The position numbers were made by a program, and so were the translations under genes. A DNA stretch of 64,000 bases from Pseudomonas mangrovi (lineage in GTDB: Bacteria > Pseudomonadota > Gammaproteobacteria > Pseudomonadales > Pseudomonadaceae): contig NZ_QASN01000020.1 of the NCBI RefSeq assembly GCF_003052585.1, positions 1 to 64,000 of the forward strand, in the 5' to 3' direction. Positions 1 to 8,081 of this stretch are shown here, in pieces (the first letter of the stretch is position 1; each line of letters starts with the position of its first letter). The notes below the pieces were generated by a model, which worked only from the letters and a program-made list of their open reading frames with translations, ran no database searches and was not told where the DNA came from.

Positions 1-222
1 GCGTCATCCACCCTACGAGTTGCGGGCGTGCCGAGCGGGCGGATCTTCGTGGGGTGGATGGTCGAAGACGTTCACCACGGCGGGGGTCTGGTGGATGAAC
101 AAGGCGTCATCCACCCTACGAATTACGGGCGTACCGAGCGGGTTGAGTTTCGTAGGGTGGATGGTCGAAGCCATCCACCACAGCGGGGTTCTGGTGGATG
201 AACAAAGCGTCATCCACCCTAC
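1..222. repeat. 103-bp intergenic tandem repeat, two copies plus a partial third
   Basis: Units begin at 1, 104 and 207 with the same word GCGTCATCCACCCTAC. The first two are 103 bp each and differ by scattered substitutions; the third stops after 16 bp. Each unit contains inverted copies of CATCCACC and GGTGGATG, so a transcript could fold into several stems. Both reading directions contain short ORFs, but their repetitive content argues against coding. The array may extend left of the window. It looks like a pseudomonad intergenic repeat of unknown function. Confidence 0.85.
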
Positions 223-337
223 ACGGCGTTCGGAAGCAAGGCGGTGAGAGAGAGGTCAGGCGACTCGCACTCTTACGAAATCAGATCCTTTCCTATCTAT
301 TTTAAAGATGGATTTAGGCAAATATTTGCGCTTTTTA

Positions 338-353
338 ATTCGATTGTTCGAAT
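338..353. promoter_or_regulatory. palindromic operator candidate upstream of the pirin gene
   Basis: ATTCGA-TTGT-TCGAAT is a perfect 6-bp inverted repeat with a 4-bp spacer, inside an A+T-rich stretch about 56 bp before the pirin start codon. It contains the T-N11-A pattern typical of LysR-type regulator boxes. No regulator gene is adjacent inside the window, so the partner is unknown. Confidence 0.4.
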
Positions 354-408
354 CGATCATGTTGTCATCCGGTCCGGCGTTCGGGCCCCGACTTCTACGG
401 AGGTTCCC

Positions 409-1107
409 ATGATCGAAGTACGTCCCTTGACTCAGCTCGGTGCAGCGAACCACGGCTGGCTCGACAGCCGCTTCCACTTTTCCTTTGCCGAGTATCACGA
501 CCCGCGCCGTCTGCACTGGGGCCGGTTGCGGGTGTGGAACGATGACCGCATCGCGCCGCACAGCGGCTTTCCCAGTCACCCGCACCGCGACATGGAAATC
601 ATCACCTATGTGCGCAAGGGAGCGATCACGCATCAGGACAGCCTCGGCAACGAAGGTCGTACCGTGGCGGGCGACGTCCAGGTTATGAGCGCCGGCACCG
701 GCATCGTCCACAGCGAGTACAACCTCGAGGATGAAACAGCCGAGATCTTCCAGATCTGGATCATGCCGAACCAGTCCGGCCTGCCGCCGGCCTGGGGCAG
801 CAAGCCGTTCCCTCGCGCGCAGCGCAACGGGCGCTTCGAAACCCTTGCCAGCGGCATGTCGGGTGATGGGGAGGCCTTGCCGATCCGCGCCGACGCGCGT
901 CTGCTGGCGGCCACCCTGGCGCCGGGCCAGAGCGCCGAGTACCCACTTGCCACTCGGCGCAAGGCCTATCTGGTGGCTGCACGTGGCCGTATCGAGGTGA
1001 ACGGCACTGTCGCCGCAGCGGGCGACGGAGTGGCTATTGTCGACGAGTCCGTGTTGCGCGTGGTGGCGCTGGAGGAGAGCGAGGTGGTGCTGGTGGACGT
1101 GGCCTGA
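409..1107 (+). CDS. pirin family protein (YhhW-like bicupin)
   Basis: This 232-residue protein belongs to the pirin family of cytosolic double-cupin metalloproteins, some of which have quercetin 2,3-dioxygenase activity. The N-terminal cupin carries the metal-site pattern with HPHRDMEIITYV near residues 57-68 and the later GTGIVHSEYN stretch near 95-104, which supplies another histidine and a glutamate. The start is the ATG at 409 because it follows an ACGGAGG ribosome site; the frame is open upstream to 244, but those codons do not look like the family. It stands alone, with a palindromic operator candidate upstream. The physiological substrate cannot be read from sequence. Confidence 0.9.
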   Translation: MIEVRPLTQLGAANHGWLDSRFHFSFAEYHDPRRLHWGRLRVWNDDRIAPHSGFPSHPHRDMEIITYVRKGAITHQDSLGNEGRTVAGDVQVMSAGTGIVHSEYNLEDETAEIFQIWIMPNQSGLPPAWGSKPFPRAQRNGRFETLASGMSGDGEALPIRADARLLAATLAPGQSAEYPLATRRKAYLVAARGRIEVNGTVAAAGDGVAIVDESVLRVVALEESEVVLVDVA

Positions 1108-1151
1108 AGACGGGCTAGGCTGGTTCTTCTGATCCCGGCAAGGAGGCTGCC

Positions 1152-1631
1152 ATGTCCTACTACTTCTACAAGACGGTGCGTGATTACCACATCACCGGCA
1201 AGACCCTGTTCCTGCCCACCACCGGTATTGCCCGGGGCGGGCTGGACCCTGCCCTGCGCAACTCTGCTGGCGGCTGTACGGCCACGGCACAGGCAGCCAC
1301 GGGTCGCCCGTTGAGCGAGGCGGACAATACCGGCGTGGGCCAGTGCCTGACTGGCAATCGTTCCTACGCCGAGGACTACGCCACGCAGGATAATCAGTGC
1401 CTGCTGCGAATCACCCTGGAGGACAGCGATCTCGACAAGTTGGTGGTCAGCGCAGCCAATCGCAGCCAGTTCAAGAGCATGCAGGAGGCGGTGGATGCGA
1501 GTGAATGCACGGCGATCGTGACCATTCCACCGAGCTGCATCGACTACCTGACCGAAGCGCGGAGCTGGCAGCCGATCAGCACCTTTCCGAACCCAAAACC
1601 CTGGAGAGGTGGCGGCGAGGAAGACTGGTGA
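1152..1631 (+). CDS. uncharacterised 159-residue protein
   Basis: I do not recognise a named family with certainty. The protein is cytosolic-looking, with no signal peptide or membrane segment and five cysteines. It begins with a YYFYKTVRDYHITGK segment, followed by an RGGLDP motif near residue 35, then a region with YAEDYA near 73-78, a strand LLRITL, and SQFKS before VTIPPSCIDYL. The order (early Tyr/His strand, small-residue-rich middle, aromatic-x-x-Asp-Tyr-Ala, late beta strand) loosely recalls ADP-ribosyltransferase-like folds, but this is only an impression. An AAGGAGG site lies seven bases before the ATG, and codon use matches the neighbours, so the gene is real. It converges on the crotonase gene. 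Confidence 0.75.
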   Translation: MSYYFYKTVRDYHITGKTLFLPTTGIARGGLDPALRNSAGGCTATAQAATGRPLSEADNTGVGQCLTGNRSYAEDYATQDNQCLLRITLEDSDLDKLVVSAANRSQFKSMQEAVDASECTAIVTIPPSCIDYLTEARSWQPISTFPNPKPWRGGGEEDW

Positions 1632-1652
1632 GACCTGTGCTGGTGCTTCCGA

Positions 1653-1675
1653 CGCCGGGCTTCCAGGGCCCGGCG
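1653..1675. terminator. hairpin between convergent genes
   Basis: CGCCGGGC (1653-1660) and GCCCGGCG (1668-1675) form a perfect 8-bp G+C stem with a 7-nt loop between the converging genes at 1152-1631 and 1680-2570. There is no U tract, so intrinsic termination is only plausible. Confidence 0.4.
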
Positions 1676-1679
1676 CTGT

Positions 1680-2570
1680 TCACGCGCTGTCGCCGTTCAG
1701 CCACTGCTCGTAGAACGCCGGCATCTGCGAAGCCTTGCCACTGAACTGCGCGTCGCGCTTTTCGCGAAACGCAGCCACGCCTTCCTTGCCGTCGCCGACG
1801 CTGGTGTAGAACATCGCCAGCGAGTCGATCCGGTGCGCTTCCAGCGGATGTGGCTGGGCGCTGTTGCGATAGAGCATCTGCCGGGCGAAGGCGGTGGCCA
1901 CTGGCGAGCGACCGGCGACCAGGCGGCGGGCGAACGTGCGGGCGTCATCGAGCAGGCTGTCGGCTGCGTGCACCGAGCGCACCAGGCCGCCGCGACGAGC
2001 TTCCTCGGCGTCGAATATGTCCCCGGTATAGACCCACTCCAGTGCCTGCTGCAGGCCGACGATGCGAGGCAGGAACCAGGACGAGCAGGCTTCCGGAACG
2101 ATGCCCAGGCGGCCGAAGACGAAGCCGATGCGGGCCTTTTCCGAGGCCAGGCGAAAGTCCATCGCCAGGGTCATGGTCGCGCCGATGCCGACCGCGGCAC
2201 CGTTGATCGCACCTACTACCGGCTTGCGGCAGGCATGGATCGCCAGGGTCACCCGGCCGCCGGTATCGCGCACCCCGTCGAAGATCGCCGGATCCTCGAG
2301 GCGCCCGTGCATGTCGTCGAGGGTCGGGGTCTGGCTCTCGTCGAGGCCGAATACGTTGCCCGGCCTGGACAGGTCCATGCCGGCGCAGAAGGCGCGGCCG
2401 GCGCCGGTCACCAGCACCACCCGCACCGCATCGTCGAGGCTGGCGCGCTCGAAGGCGTGCACCAGCTCGTTGGCCATCTCCACGGTGAAGGCGTTGAGCT
2501 GCTCGGGACGATTCAGGGTGAGGGTCAGCAGGCCGTCGTCCAGTTGCCAATCTATTGTTGTGTAGTGCAT
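1680..2570 (-). CDS. crotonase / enoyl-CoA hydratase-isomerase family protein
   Basis: The 296-residue product is a crotonase-fold acyl-CoA enzyme. The two oxyanion-hole segments are visible: AFCAGMDLS near residues 60-68 and NGAAVGIGATM near 123-133. The glutamate that hydratases carry in the GxGxEL position is replaced (ATMTLAMDF). A PEACSSW segment near 159-165 places Glu160 where peroxisomal-type delta3-delta2 enoyl-CoA isomerases have their catalytic glutamate, so isomerase or another non-hydratase chemistry is more likely than classical hydratase. It lies 34 bp downstream of the HNH gene and could be cotranscribed with it. The substrate is unknown. Confidence 0.85.
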   Translation of the reverse strand: MHYTTIDWQLDDGLLTLTLNRPEQLNAFTVEMANELVHAFERASLDDAVRVVLVTGAGRAFCAGMDLSRPGNVFGLDESQTPTLDDMHGRLEDPAIFDGVRDTGGRVTLAIHACRKPVVGAINGAAVGIGATMTLAMDFRLASEKARIGFVFGRLGIVPEACSSWFLPRIVGLQQALEWVYTGDIFDAEEARRGGLVRSVHAADSLLDDARTFARRLVAGRSPVATAFARQMLYRNSAQPHPLEAHRIDSLAMFYTSVGDGKEGVAAFREKRDAQFSGKASQMPAFYEQWLNGDSA

Positions 2571-2604
2571 CGGCGGGTCTCTTCGGGTGGGCGAAAGGCG
2601 GAGG

Positions 2605-2949
2605 TCAGTCGTCGCTCTTCTTCAGCAGGCTGGCCAGATCGCCGAAGGCCTTGTAGGTGGTCTTCGGCGCCTGCGGGCTGGCGGTGGAGCCTTCGGCGAA
2701 GTACTGCTGGTCGGTGTAGCGCGAGTGTTCGTTGTCATGGCAGAACAGGCACAGCAGCTCCCAGTTGGAGCCGTCGGCCGGGTTGTTGTCGTGGTTGTGA
2801 TCGCGGTGATGCACGGTCAGCTCGCTCAGGCGCTTGCCGGAGAACTCCCGGGCGCAGCGGCCGCAGACGTGCGGGTACATCTTCAGGGCTTTCTGACGGT
2901 AATCCTCTTCCGCCTTGGCGGAGAGGAAATGGCTGTTGCGGCTACTCAT
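2605..2949 (-). CDS. yajD: YajD family HNH nuclease
   Basis: This 114-residue protein matches the small HNH protein YajD in length and layout. Two CxxC-type pairs, HVCGRC near residues 27-32 and LCLFC near 66-70, frame the HNH core VHHRDHNHDNN with a later Asn and CHDNEHS, which would bind zinc and a catalytic metal. The C-terminal 40 residues are low complexity. The biological substrate of YajD is not established. It is transcribed leftward ahead of the crotonase gene, with no toxin-antitoxin or phage context. Confidence 0.85.
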   Translation of the reverse strand: MSSRNSHFLSAKAEEDYRQKALKMYPHVCGRCAREFSGKRLSELTVHHRDHNHDNNPADGSNWELLCLFCHDNEHSRYTDQQYFAEGSTASPQAPKTTYKAFGDLASLLKKSDD

Positions 2950-3096
2950 GGCGTGACCTTGCTGGGGCTCTGAGGGGTGATGACGAGTGAGGAGAATGAA
3001 ACCATAGTTCGTCGGGCAGCAGGCATCTTAGAAACCTTTTCTATCGCGACGCTCGGCAAGGCGCGCCCTGGGCGGTGTGAAAGAATGCGCCGCTTC

Positions 3097-4074
3097 TTAA
3101 GTGTGCGGATTCCCAACAGTGCTCGTCAGGTCGATGAGTGCCTGTGCCAAGGTCGGGTAGCGAAACACATAACCATGCTGCAACAGCTTGTGCGGAACTA
3201 CCCGCTGGCCGCTGAGCAGGATTTCGTCCGCCATCTCGCCGACCAATAGTCGCAGCAGCCACGCCGGAACCGGCAGCGGTAGGCACGGATGCGTGATCTG
3301 GCGCCTCAGCGCACGGCTGAATTCGGCCTGGGTGACCGGCTCGGGCGCGGTGAGATTGATGGCGCCCTGCAGCTGCGGCTGGCCCAGGGCGAAGGCGCAG
3401 ATGTCCAGGACGTCCTGCAGGTGGATCCAGGGCAGCCACTGTCGGCCATTGCCCAGTTGCGTGGCGATGCCCCAGTCGAAAGGGCGGCGAAGTTCTGCCA
3501 ATGGTCCGCCGTCGCGACCGAGGACCACGCCGATGCGCAGCAGACAGACACGCAGCCCCAGCGGCTCGAAAGCGCCGGCGCGCTCCTCCCAGCGGGCGCA
3601 GAGCTGGTGCGAGAAACAATCCCGAGCCGACGCGCCTTCATCCAGTGGCTGGTCCTGCTGGTGCCCGTAGTAGCCGACGGCCGAGGCGTTCAGCAGTACT
3701 TTGGGTTTGTGTTCCAGGCGTTGCACCAGTTGCAGCAGCTGATCGGTGACCTGCAGACGACTGCCGAGAAAGCGCGCCTTGCGTTCGGCGTTCCAGCGGC
3801 CCCCGGCCAGGGGCTCGCCAGCGAGGTTGATGATGCAGTCGATGTGCTCGTCGCAACCAAGTTGCTGCAGATCGCGGACGAACCTCGCTTGTCCCCACGC
3901 TTCCTTCGCTGGCGGCGGACCGCCACGGCTCAGGATCAGCAGATCGTGGCCGGCCAGGCCAAGTGCTGCGGCAAGCGGTCGACCGATGAAACCGGTGCCG
4001 CCGGTCATCAGGATGCGCAGCGTGTGCGAGGTGCCGTCGCGCAGGGCGATGGTCGTATCGGACATGGCTGTCAC
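3097..4074 (-). CDS. TIGR01777 family NAD(P)-dependent epimerase/dehydratase-like protein
   Basis: The protein is an extended short-chain dehydrogenase-fold member of the YfcH/SDR39U1 group. The Rossmann motif TGGTGFIG lies near residues 24-31, and the family signature SAVGYYG follows near the middle, with the catalytic Tyr inside it. A C-terminal DUF1731-like tail carries the VVPxKLLxxG motif. Two starts compete: GTG at 4074 and ATG at 4065. Both leave an N-terminal extension of 15-18 residues before the strand that usually begins the family. It sits seven bases after the stop of the yjdF-like gene, so it is probably the last gene of that leftward unit. The substrate is unknown. Confidence 0.85.
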   Translation of the reverse strand: MTAMSDTTIALRDGTSHTLRILMTGGTGFIGRPLAAALGLAGHDLLILSRGGPPPAKEAWGQARFVRDLQQLGCDEHIDCIINLAGEPLAGGRWNAERKARFLGSRLQVTDQLLQLVQRLEHKPKVLLNASAVGYYGHQQDQPLDEGASARDCFSHQLCARWEERAGAFEPLGLRVCLLRIGVVLGRDGGPLAELRRPFDWGIATQLGNGRQWLPWIHLQDVLDICAFALGQPQLQGAINLTAPEPVTQAEFSRALRRQITHPCLPLPVPAWLLRLLVGEMADEILLSGQRVVPHKLLQHGYVFRYPTLAQALIDLTSTVGNPHT

Positions 4075-4081
4075 CGCCGCC

Positions 4082-4798
4082 TCACTCGCGCTCTTCGAGC
4101 AGCCGCTGGATCTCCACCTCGCCCAGCGGGCGGCGGCTCTTGATGCGCAGGCTGTCGCGCCACTCGCCGGCGAAATCCTTCTGGATGCGCATGTTCAGGA
4201 ACAGGGTCAGGAGCATGGCGATGAGCGCGCCCATGCTCGCCAGCAGCATGTCCTTGTGCGCGTCCCAGACATCGCCTTGGGTGCCCAGGTAGGCGATGCC
4301 CAGATCGCCGCCGAACAGCTCGGCTGCGCCCCATTCGAACAACTCGAAGAGCATCGAGGTGGCCATCACCAGGTCGAGTGGGAAGAAGTAGCCCCAGAAG
4401 CCCTTGGCTTCGGCGATCCGGCAGTAGACCTCGCGTACCGGATAGGCCAGCAGCAGGCCGTAGGCGAAGTGCACGAAGCGATCGAAATGGTTGCGCTCCC
4501 AGCCCATGAAGGCGTTCAGGCTGAAATTGAAATGCCGGATCAGAAAGTCGTCGTAGGGGACCTCGGCATAGGTGTAGTGCGCGCCGACCTCGTGCAGGCA
4601 GAGGAAGACGAAGATCAGGCTATAGGAGACCTTCGACAGCGGGAAACTGCGTGCGCTGGTGGCCAGCGCGACGATGAATATCACCGCCAGCAGGTTTTCC
4701 AGCGCCCAGTCGGCACGGTCGTGGGGAGCGATGGCGAGCAGCACGAAGAGCAGGCCAAAGGGCACGGCGAGCAGTGCCAGGTAGCGTTGGGTGGACAT
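4082..4798 (-). CDS. DUF2238 (YjdF family) inner membrane protein
   Basis: A 238-residue polytopic membrane protein with about six hydrophobic segments. The polar stretches HEVGAHYTYAEVPYDD near residues 69-84 and WERNHFDRFVHFAYG near 99-113 are characteristic of the DUF2238/YjdF family, whose role is unknown. The last 35 residues are charged and probably cytoplasmic. It lies between the 4842-5279 membrane protein gene and the epimerase gene on the same strand with short spacings, consistent with one transcript. Confidence 0.85.
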   Translation of the reverse strand: MSTQRYLALLAVPFGLLFVLLAIAPHDRADWALENLLAVIFIVALATSARSFPLSKVSYSLIFVFLCLHEVGAHYTYAEVPYDDFLIRHFNFSLNAFMGWERNHFDRFVHFAYGLLLAYPVREVYCRIAEAKGFWGYFFPLDLVMATSMLFELFEWGAAELFGGDLGIAYLGTQGDVWDAHKDMLLASMGALIAMLLTLFLNMRIQKDFAGEWRDSLRIKSRRPLGEVEIQRLLEERE

Positions 4799-4841
4799 GT
4801 CTCCTCCTTGAGTTCGAGTGGGTCGGTAGCGGCGCCGATGA

Positions 4842-5279
4842 TCAGGCGTCGGTAGGCTGCGTTCCGATCTGCGGTTTCAGCAGGGCCAGCGGGATGACGA
4901 TGGCCGAGGCCACGGCGGTGTTCAGATAAAGGTGGCTATACAACCCTGCCTGAGCCGATACCCAGCAGTCCGGACCCCACCACAGCAGCAGGCCCAGGTA
5001 CAGGCCGGTCTTGATCCAGGCGTCGCCATGCCGGCGATAGAGTGCCAGCAGCAGGCAGTAGAACAGCGCCCAACTGGCCACCGTAGGACCGAACAGTTGC
5101 ACCAGGTTCTTGATCAGTGCCTGCTGGGCCAGGCTCGGCGTCGCCTCGCCGGTACTGGCATAGAGCTCCTGGAAATAGGGCTCCATGGGCGGTAGCGCCC
5201 CGAACAGGGCCAGCACCAGGCCGAGCAGGATATGGCCGAAGCCGACCAGCAGCAGCCAGCGATAGATCAGGTTCTGCAT
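4842..5279 (-). CDS. uncharacterised four-helix membrane protein
   Basis: The product is 145 residues with four predicted transmembrane stretches, near residues 8-28, 68-84, 90-103 and 119-137. A polar loop near 30-60 holds PPMEPYFQELY. Charged residues are few, as in small integral membrane proteins. I do not recognise the family. A GAGGAAAAA ribosome site precedes the ATG. It lies between ptrB and the yjdF-like gene on the same strand, but no function follows from that. Confidence 0.75.
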   Translation of the reverse strand: MQNLIYRWLLLVGFGHILLGLVLALFGALPPMEPYFQELYASTGEATPSLAQQALIKNLVQLFGPTVASWALFYCLLLALYRRHGDAWIKTGLYLGLLLWWGPDCWVSAQAGLYSHLYLNTAVASAIVIPLALLKPQIGTQPTDA

Positions 5280-5309
5280 GTTTTTCCTCCGTGAATATCA
5301 ATGCGCCGT

Positions 5310-7355
5310 TCAGTGACGACCGAATACCTTGAGCAGGAAGGCATACTCCAGCGCCACGTCGTGCAGGGCCTGGTAGCGGCCGCTCATGCCGCCGTGGCCG
5401 GCAGCGAACTCGGTCTTGAGCAGCAGCAGGTGGTCATCGGTGCGAGTGGCGCGCAGCTTGGCCACCCACTTGGCGGCCTCCCAGTACTGCACGCGACTGT
5501 CGTGGTAGCCGGCCACCGCAAGGATTGCCGGGTAGGCCTGGGCGCGCACGTTCTCGTAGGGCGCGTAGGCCTTGATCCGTGCATGCACGTCCGGCTCCTG
5601 CGGATTGCCCCATTCGTCGTACTCGGTGACGGTGAGCGGCAGGTCGGGATCGAGCATGGTGTTGAGCACATCGACGAAGGGCACCTCGGCGATGGCGGCA
5701 GCGAACAGCTCCGGGCGCTGGTTGAGCACCGCGCCGATCAGCAGGCCGCCGGCGCTGCCGCCGCTGATGGCCAACTGCTCGGGACGGCTGTAGCCCTCGG
5801 CGATCAGGTGCTCGGCACAGGCGATGAAGTCGTCGAAGCTGTTCTGCTTGTGCGCAAGCTTGCCGGCGCGGTACCAGGCTTCGCCCAGCTCGCCACCGCC
5901 ACGCACGTGGGCGATGGCGAAAACGAAGCCACGCTCGAGCAGGCTCAGGCGGGCATGCGAGAACCAGGGGTCGAGGCAGGCGCCATAGGCACCGTAGCCA
6001 TACAGATAGAGCGGCGCAGGCAGCTCGCCGTCGAGCAGGTCGCGCCGCCCGACCAGACTGATCGGCACCTGGCTGCCGTCTGCCGCCGTGGCCCAGAGCC
6101 GCCGGCTCTCATAGGCATCGGCATCGAAGGGGCCTTCCACCGGGGTCTGTTTGAGCACCTGTTGCGCACCACTGGCCAGATCCAGCTGACGGACCTGTGC
6201 CGGGCGGTTGAGCGCCTCGTAGCGCAGGCGCACGACCTCGCTGGTGAACTCCAGGCTGTCCTGCACATGCAGGCTGTAGGCCGCGTCGGGCAGCTCGACC
6301 CGATAGCTCGCGGCGTTCTGCGGATGCACTTCGATCACCGGCAGGCCGCCGATGCGCAGACTCAGCAGCCAGGCATCGCGGTTGAGGGTCAGGTCCTCGA
6401 TCATCACCGCCGGATCGTGCGCCACCAGCTCGCGCCAGTTGGGCCGTTCCGGGCTGGCTTCCGGCGCTGCATAGAGGGCGAAGTTGATGCCGCTCTGGTT
6501 GCTGCGCACCAGCCAGCTCCAGTCGCCGTCGAGCATGCCGTGGTCGATGTGATACTCGTGGTTCTCCTCGCGGGGGGCGACGCAGCGCAGCGGTTGCTGC
6601 GGATGGTCGGCGTCCAGCACCCAGGCCTCGCTGGTGGTCTTGCTGCCAAGGGCGATGATCAGCTTGCGCTCGGAGCTTGAGCGATAGCAGTGCAGGAAGA
6701 AGCGTCCATCCGGCTCATGGAAGACCTCCTGGGTGGCTTCGTCCCCGAGCACATGGCGCAGCAGACGATGCGGTCGATGGGTGTCGTCCAGTTCGCCGAA
6801 GAACAGCGTACGGCTGTCGTTGGCCCAGGTCATGCTGCCATCGCAGTCGTCGAAGGGCAGCTCGTTGAGGGCGCCGCTGTAGAGGTCCTTGACGTACAGG
6901 CGATAGATCTCGTCGCCGCTGGTATCCAGGCTGTAGGCCAGCAGGCTGTGGTCGGGGCTGACGCTGAAGGCGCCGAGCGAGAGAAAGCCGCCGCCAGCCA
7001 GCTCATTGGGATCGAGCAGCAGCTGTTCGGCGCTGTCGTCGATGTTCAGCGAGCCGTCGGCCGGGCGCGGGCAGCGGTAGTGACGCGGGTACTCGTCACC
7101 GGCCGTGGTGCGCTGGTAGTACAGCCAGGGCCCCCAGGGCGAGGGCAGCGACAGGTCGGTCTCGCGGATGCGGCCCTTGATCTCCAGGAACAGTTGCTCG
7201 CGCAAACCCGCCTGGTCGGCGAGGCTGGCTTCCAGGTAGGCGTTTTCCGCCTGCAGGTAGGCGAGCACTTCGTCGGCGTCGCGCTGTTGCAGCCATTGGT
7301 AGGGATCGCTGGCGGCATCGCGCCGGGCGATGGGCGCAGGGGGGAGGGAAGCCAA
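5310..7355 (-). CDS. ptrB: oligopeptidase B (prolyl oligopeptidase family, S9)
   Basis: This 681-residue serine peptidase cleaves short peptides after basic residues. An N-terminal seven-bladed propeller covers about residues 60-400. The alpha/beta-hydrolase domain holds the catalytic triad: Ser534 in GGSAGG, Asp619 in GYHDSRV and His654 in AGHGGMSGR. The start is taken as the TTG at 7355 because AGGAG lies seven bases before it and the resulting length fits the family. The frame is open to an ATG at 7415, but the extra 20 residues lack a ribosome site and family character. Its position next to HIT and amidotransferase genes is as in other pseudomonads. Confidence 0.93.
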   Translation of the reverse strand: MASLPPAPIARRDAASDPYQWLQQRDADEVLAYLQAENAYLEASLADQAGLREQLFLEIKGRIRETDLSLPSPWGPWLYYQRTTAGDEYPRHYRCPRPADGSLNIDDSAEQLLLDPNELAGGGFLSLGAFSVSPDHSLLAYSLDTSGDEIYRLYVKDLYSGALNELPFDDCDGSMTWANDSRTLFFGELDDTHRPHRLLRHVLGDEATQEVFHEPDGRFFLHCYRSSSERKLIIALGSKTTSEAWVLDADHPQQPLRCVAPREENHEYHIDHGMLDGDWSWLVRSNQSGINFALYAAPEASPERPNWRELVAHDPAVMIEDLTLNRDAWLLSLRIGGLPVIEVHPQNAASYRVELPDAAYSLHVQDSLEFTSEVVRLRYEALNRPAQVRQLDLASGAQQVLKQTPVEGPFDADAYESRRLWATAADGSQVPISLVGRRDLLDGELPAPLYLYGYGAYGACLDPWFSHARLSLLERGFVFAIAHVRGGGELGEAWYRAGKLAHKQNSFDDFIACAEHLIAEGYSRPEQLAISGGSAGGLLIGAVLNQRPELFAAAIAEVPFVDVLNTMLDPDLPLTVTEYDEWGNPQEPDVHARIKAYAPYENVRAQAYPAILAVAGYHDSRVQYWEAAKWVAKLRATRTDDHLLLLKTEFAAGHGGMSGRYQALHDVALEYAFLLKVFGRH

Positions 7356-7470
7356 GGGGAATCTCCTGACGGGGCGGACGACAGGGGCGCCGGTCCGGGG
7401 AAAAGCCGCTATCATAAGCGCCCTTTTGCTGGCGCGGCGCGACTGTCGGCCAAGACTGCGGAATCGATCG

Positions 7471-7944
7471 ATGAACGAACAAGAATACCTGCTCGCCTGG
7501 GGCGCCTATGCCGTGGCCGGGCTGGGCTGCCTACTGGTCTGGTGCCGCATGACCCGAGCGCTCTGGCGCTGGTTGCGCGAGCCATTGCGCGTGTTGGTAG
7601 CGGTACTGTTGTTCACCCCCACGCTGATCGATCCGGCACGCGAGCTGTTTGCCCCGGCTCTGGCCATCACCGCGCTGGATCTGGCCTTCAATGTCGGCGA
7701 TCACGCCCTGCGCGCCCTGGCCGATCTGAGCATGTTCGCTGCCCTGGCGTTTGCCGCCTATCTGCTGTTCGCCCTGCTGCGCTGGCCGCTGGAGCGCTGG
7801 TGGCGGGGCCTGCGAGGGGAGCGCAATGCACAGACGACAGACGAGGCGGACGAGCCGACCTTGCGCGATCTGATGCAGCGCGGTCTCGAAGACGCCGAGC
7901 AGCGTCCGGCTGGCCAGGATCTGCGGATCGAACCGCGGCTCTGA
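7471..7944 (+). CDS. uncharacterised membrane protein next to ptrB
   Basis: The product is 157 residues with three hydrophobic segments near residues 8-26, 38-60 and 85-110, then a charged cytoplasmic tail rich in Arg, Glu and Asp from about 117. The start is the ATG at 7471, the first ATG after the divergent ptrB promoter region. The frame runs open from 7330, but that part overlaps the ptrB start. P. aeruginosa has a protein of unknown function in the same place between oligopeptidase and HIT genes, so it is a conserved hypothetical. Confidence 0.75.
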   Translation: MNEQEYLLAWGAYAVAGLGCLLVWCRMTRALWRWLREPLRVLVAVLLFTPTLIDPARELFAPALAITALDLAFNVGDHALRALADLSMFAALAFAAYLLFALLRWPLERWWRGLRGERNAQTTDEADEPTLRDLMQRGLEDAEQRPAGQDLRIEPRL

Positions 7945-8081
7945 GCCAGCGGCTGAGTACCTCTGCTCGGGCAGCCGGTTCAGCGGGCGAACGCGCAATT
8001 GCCGTCACGCTTTCAACGTCCCGGCTTGCGCCGACTGTCCCGGCGCTGCAGCATGGCCGCTTCCGTGAACGAGGAGAGCCC

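Noticed and set aside
1..222. CRISPR-like spacing of repeats
   Set aside because: The whole 103-bp unit repeats, including the would-be spacer, and no cas gene is present.
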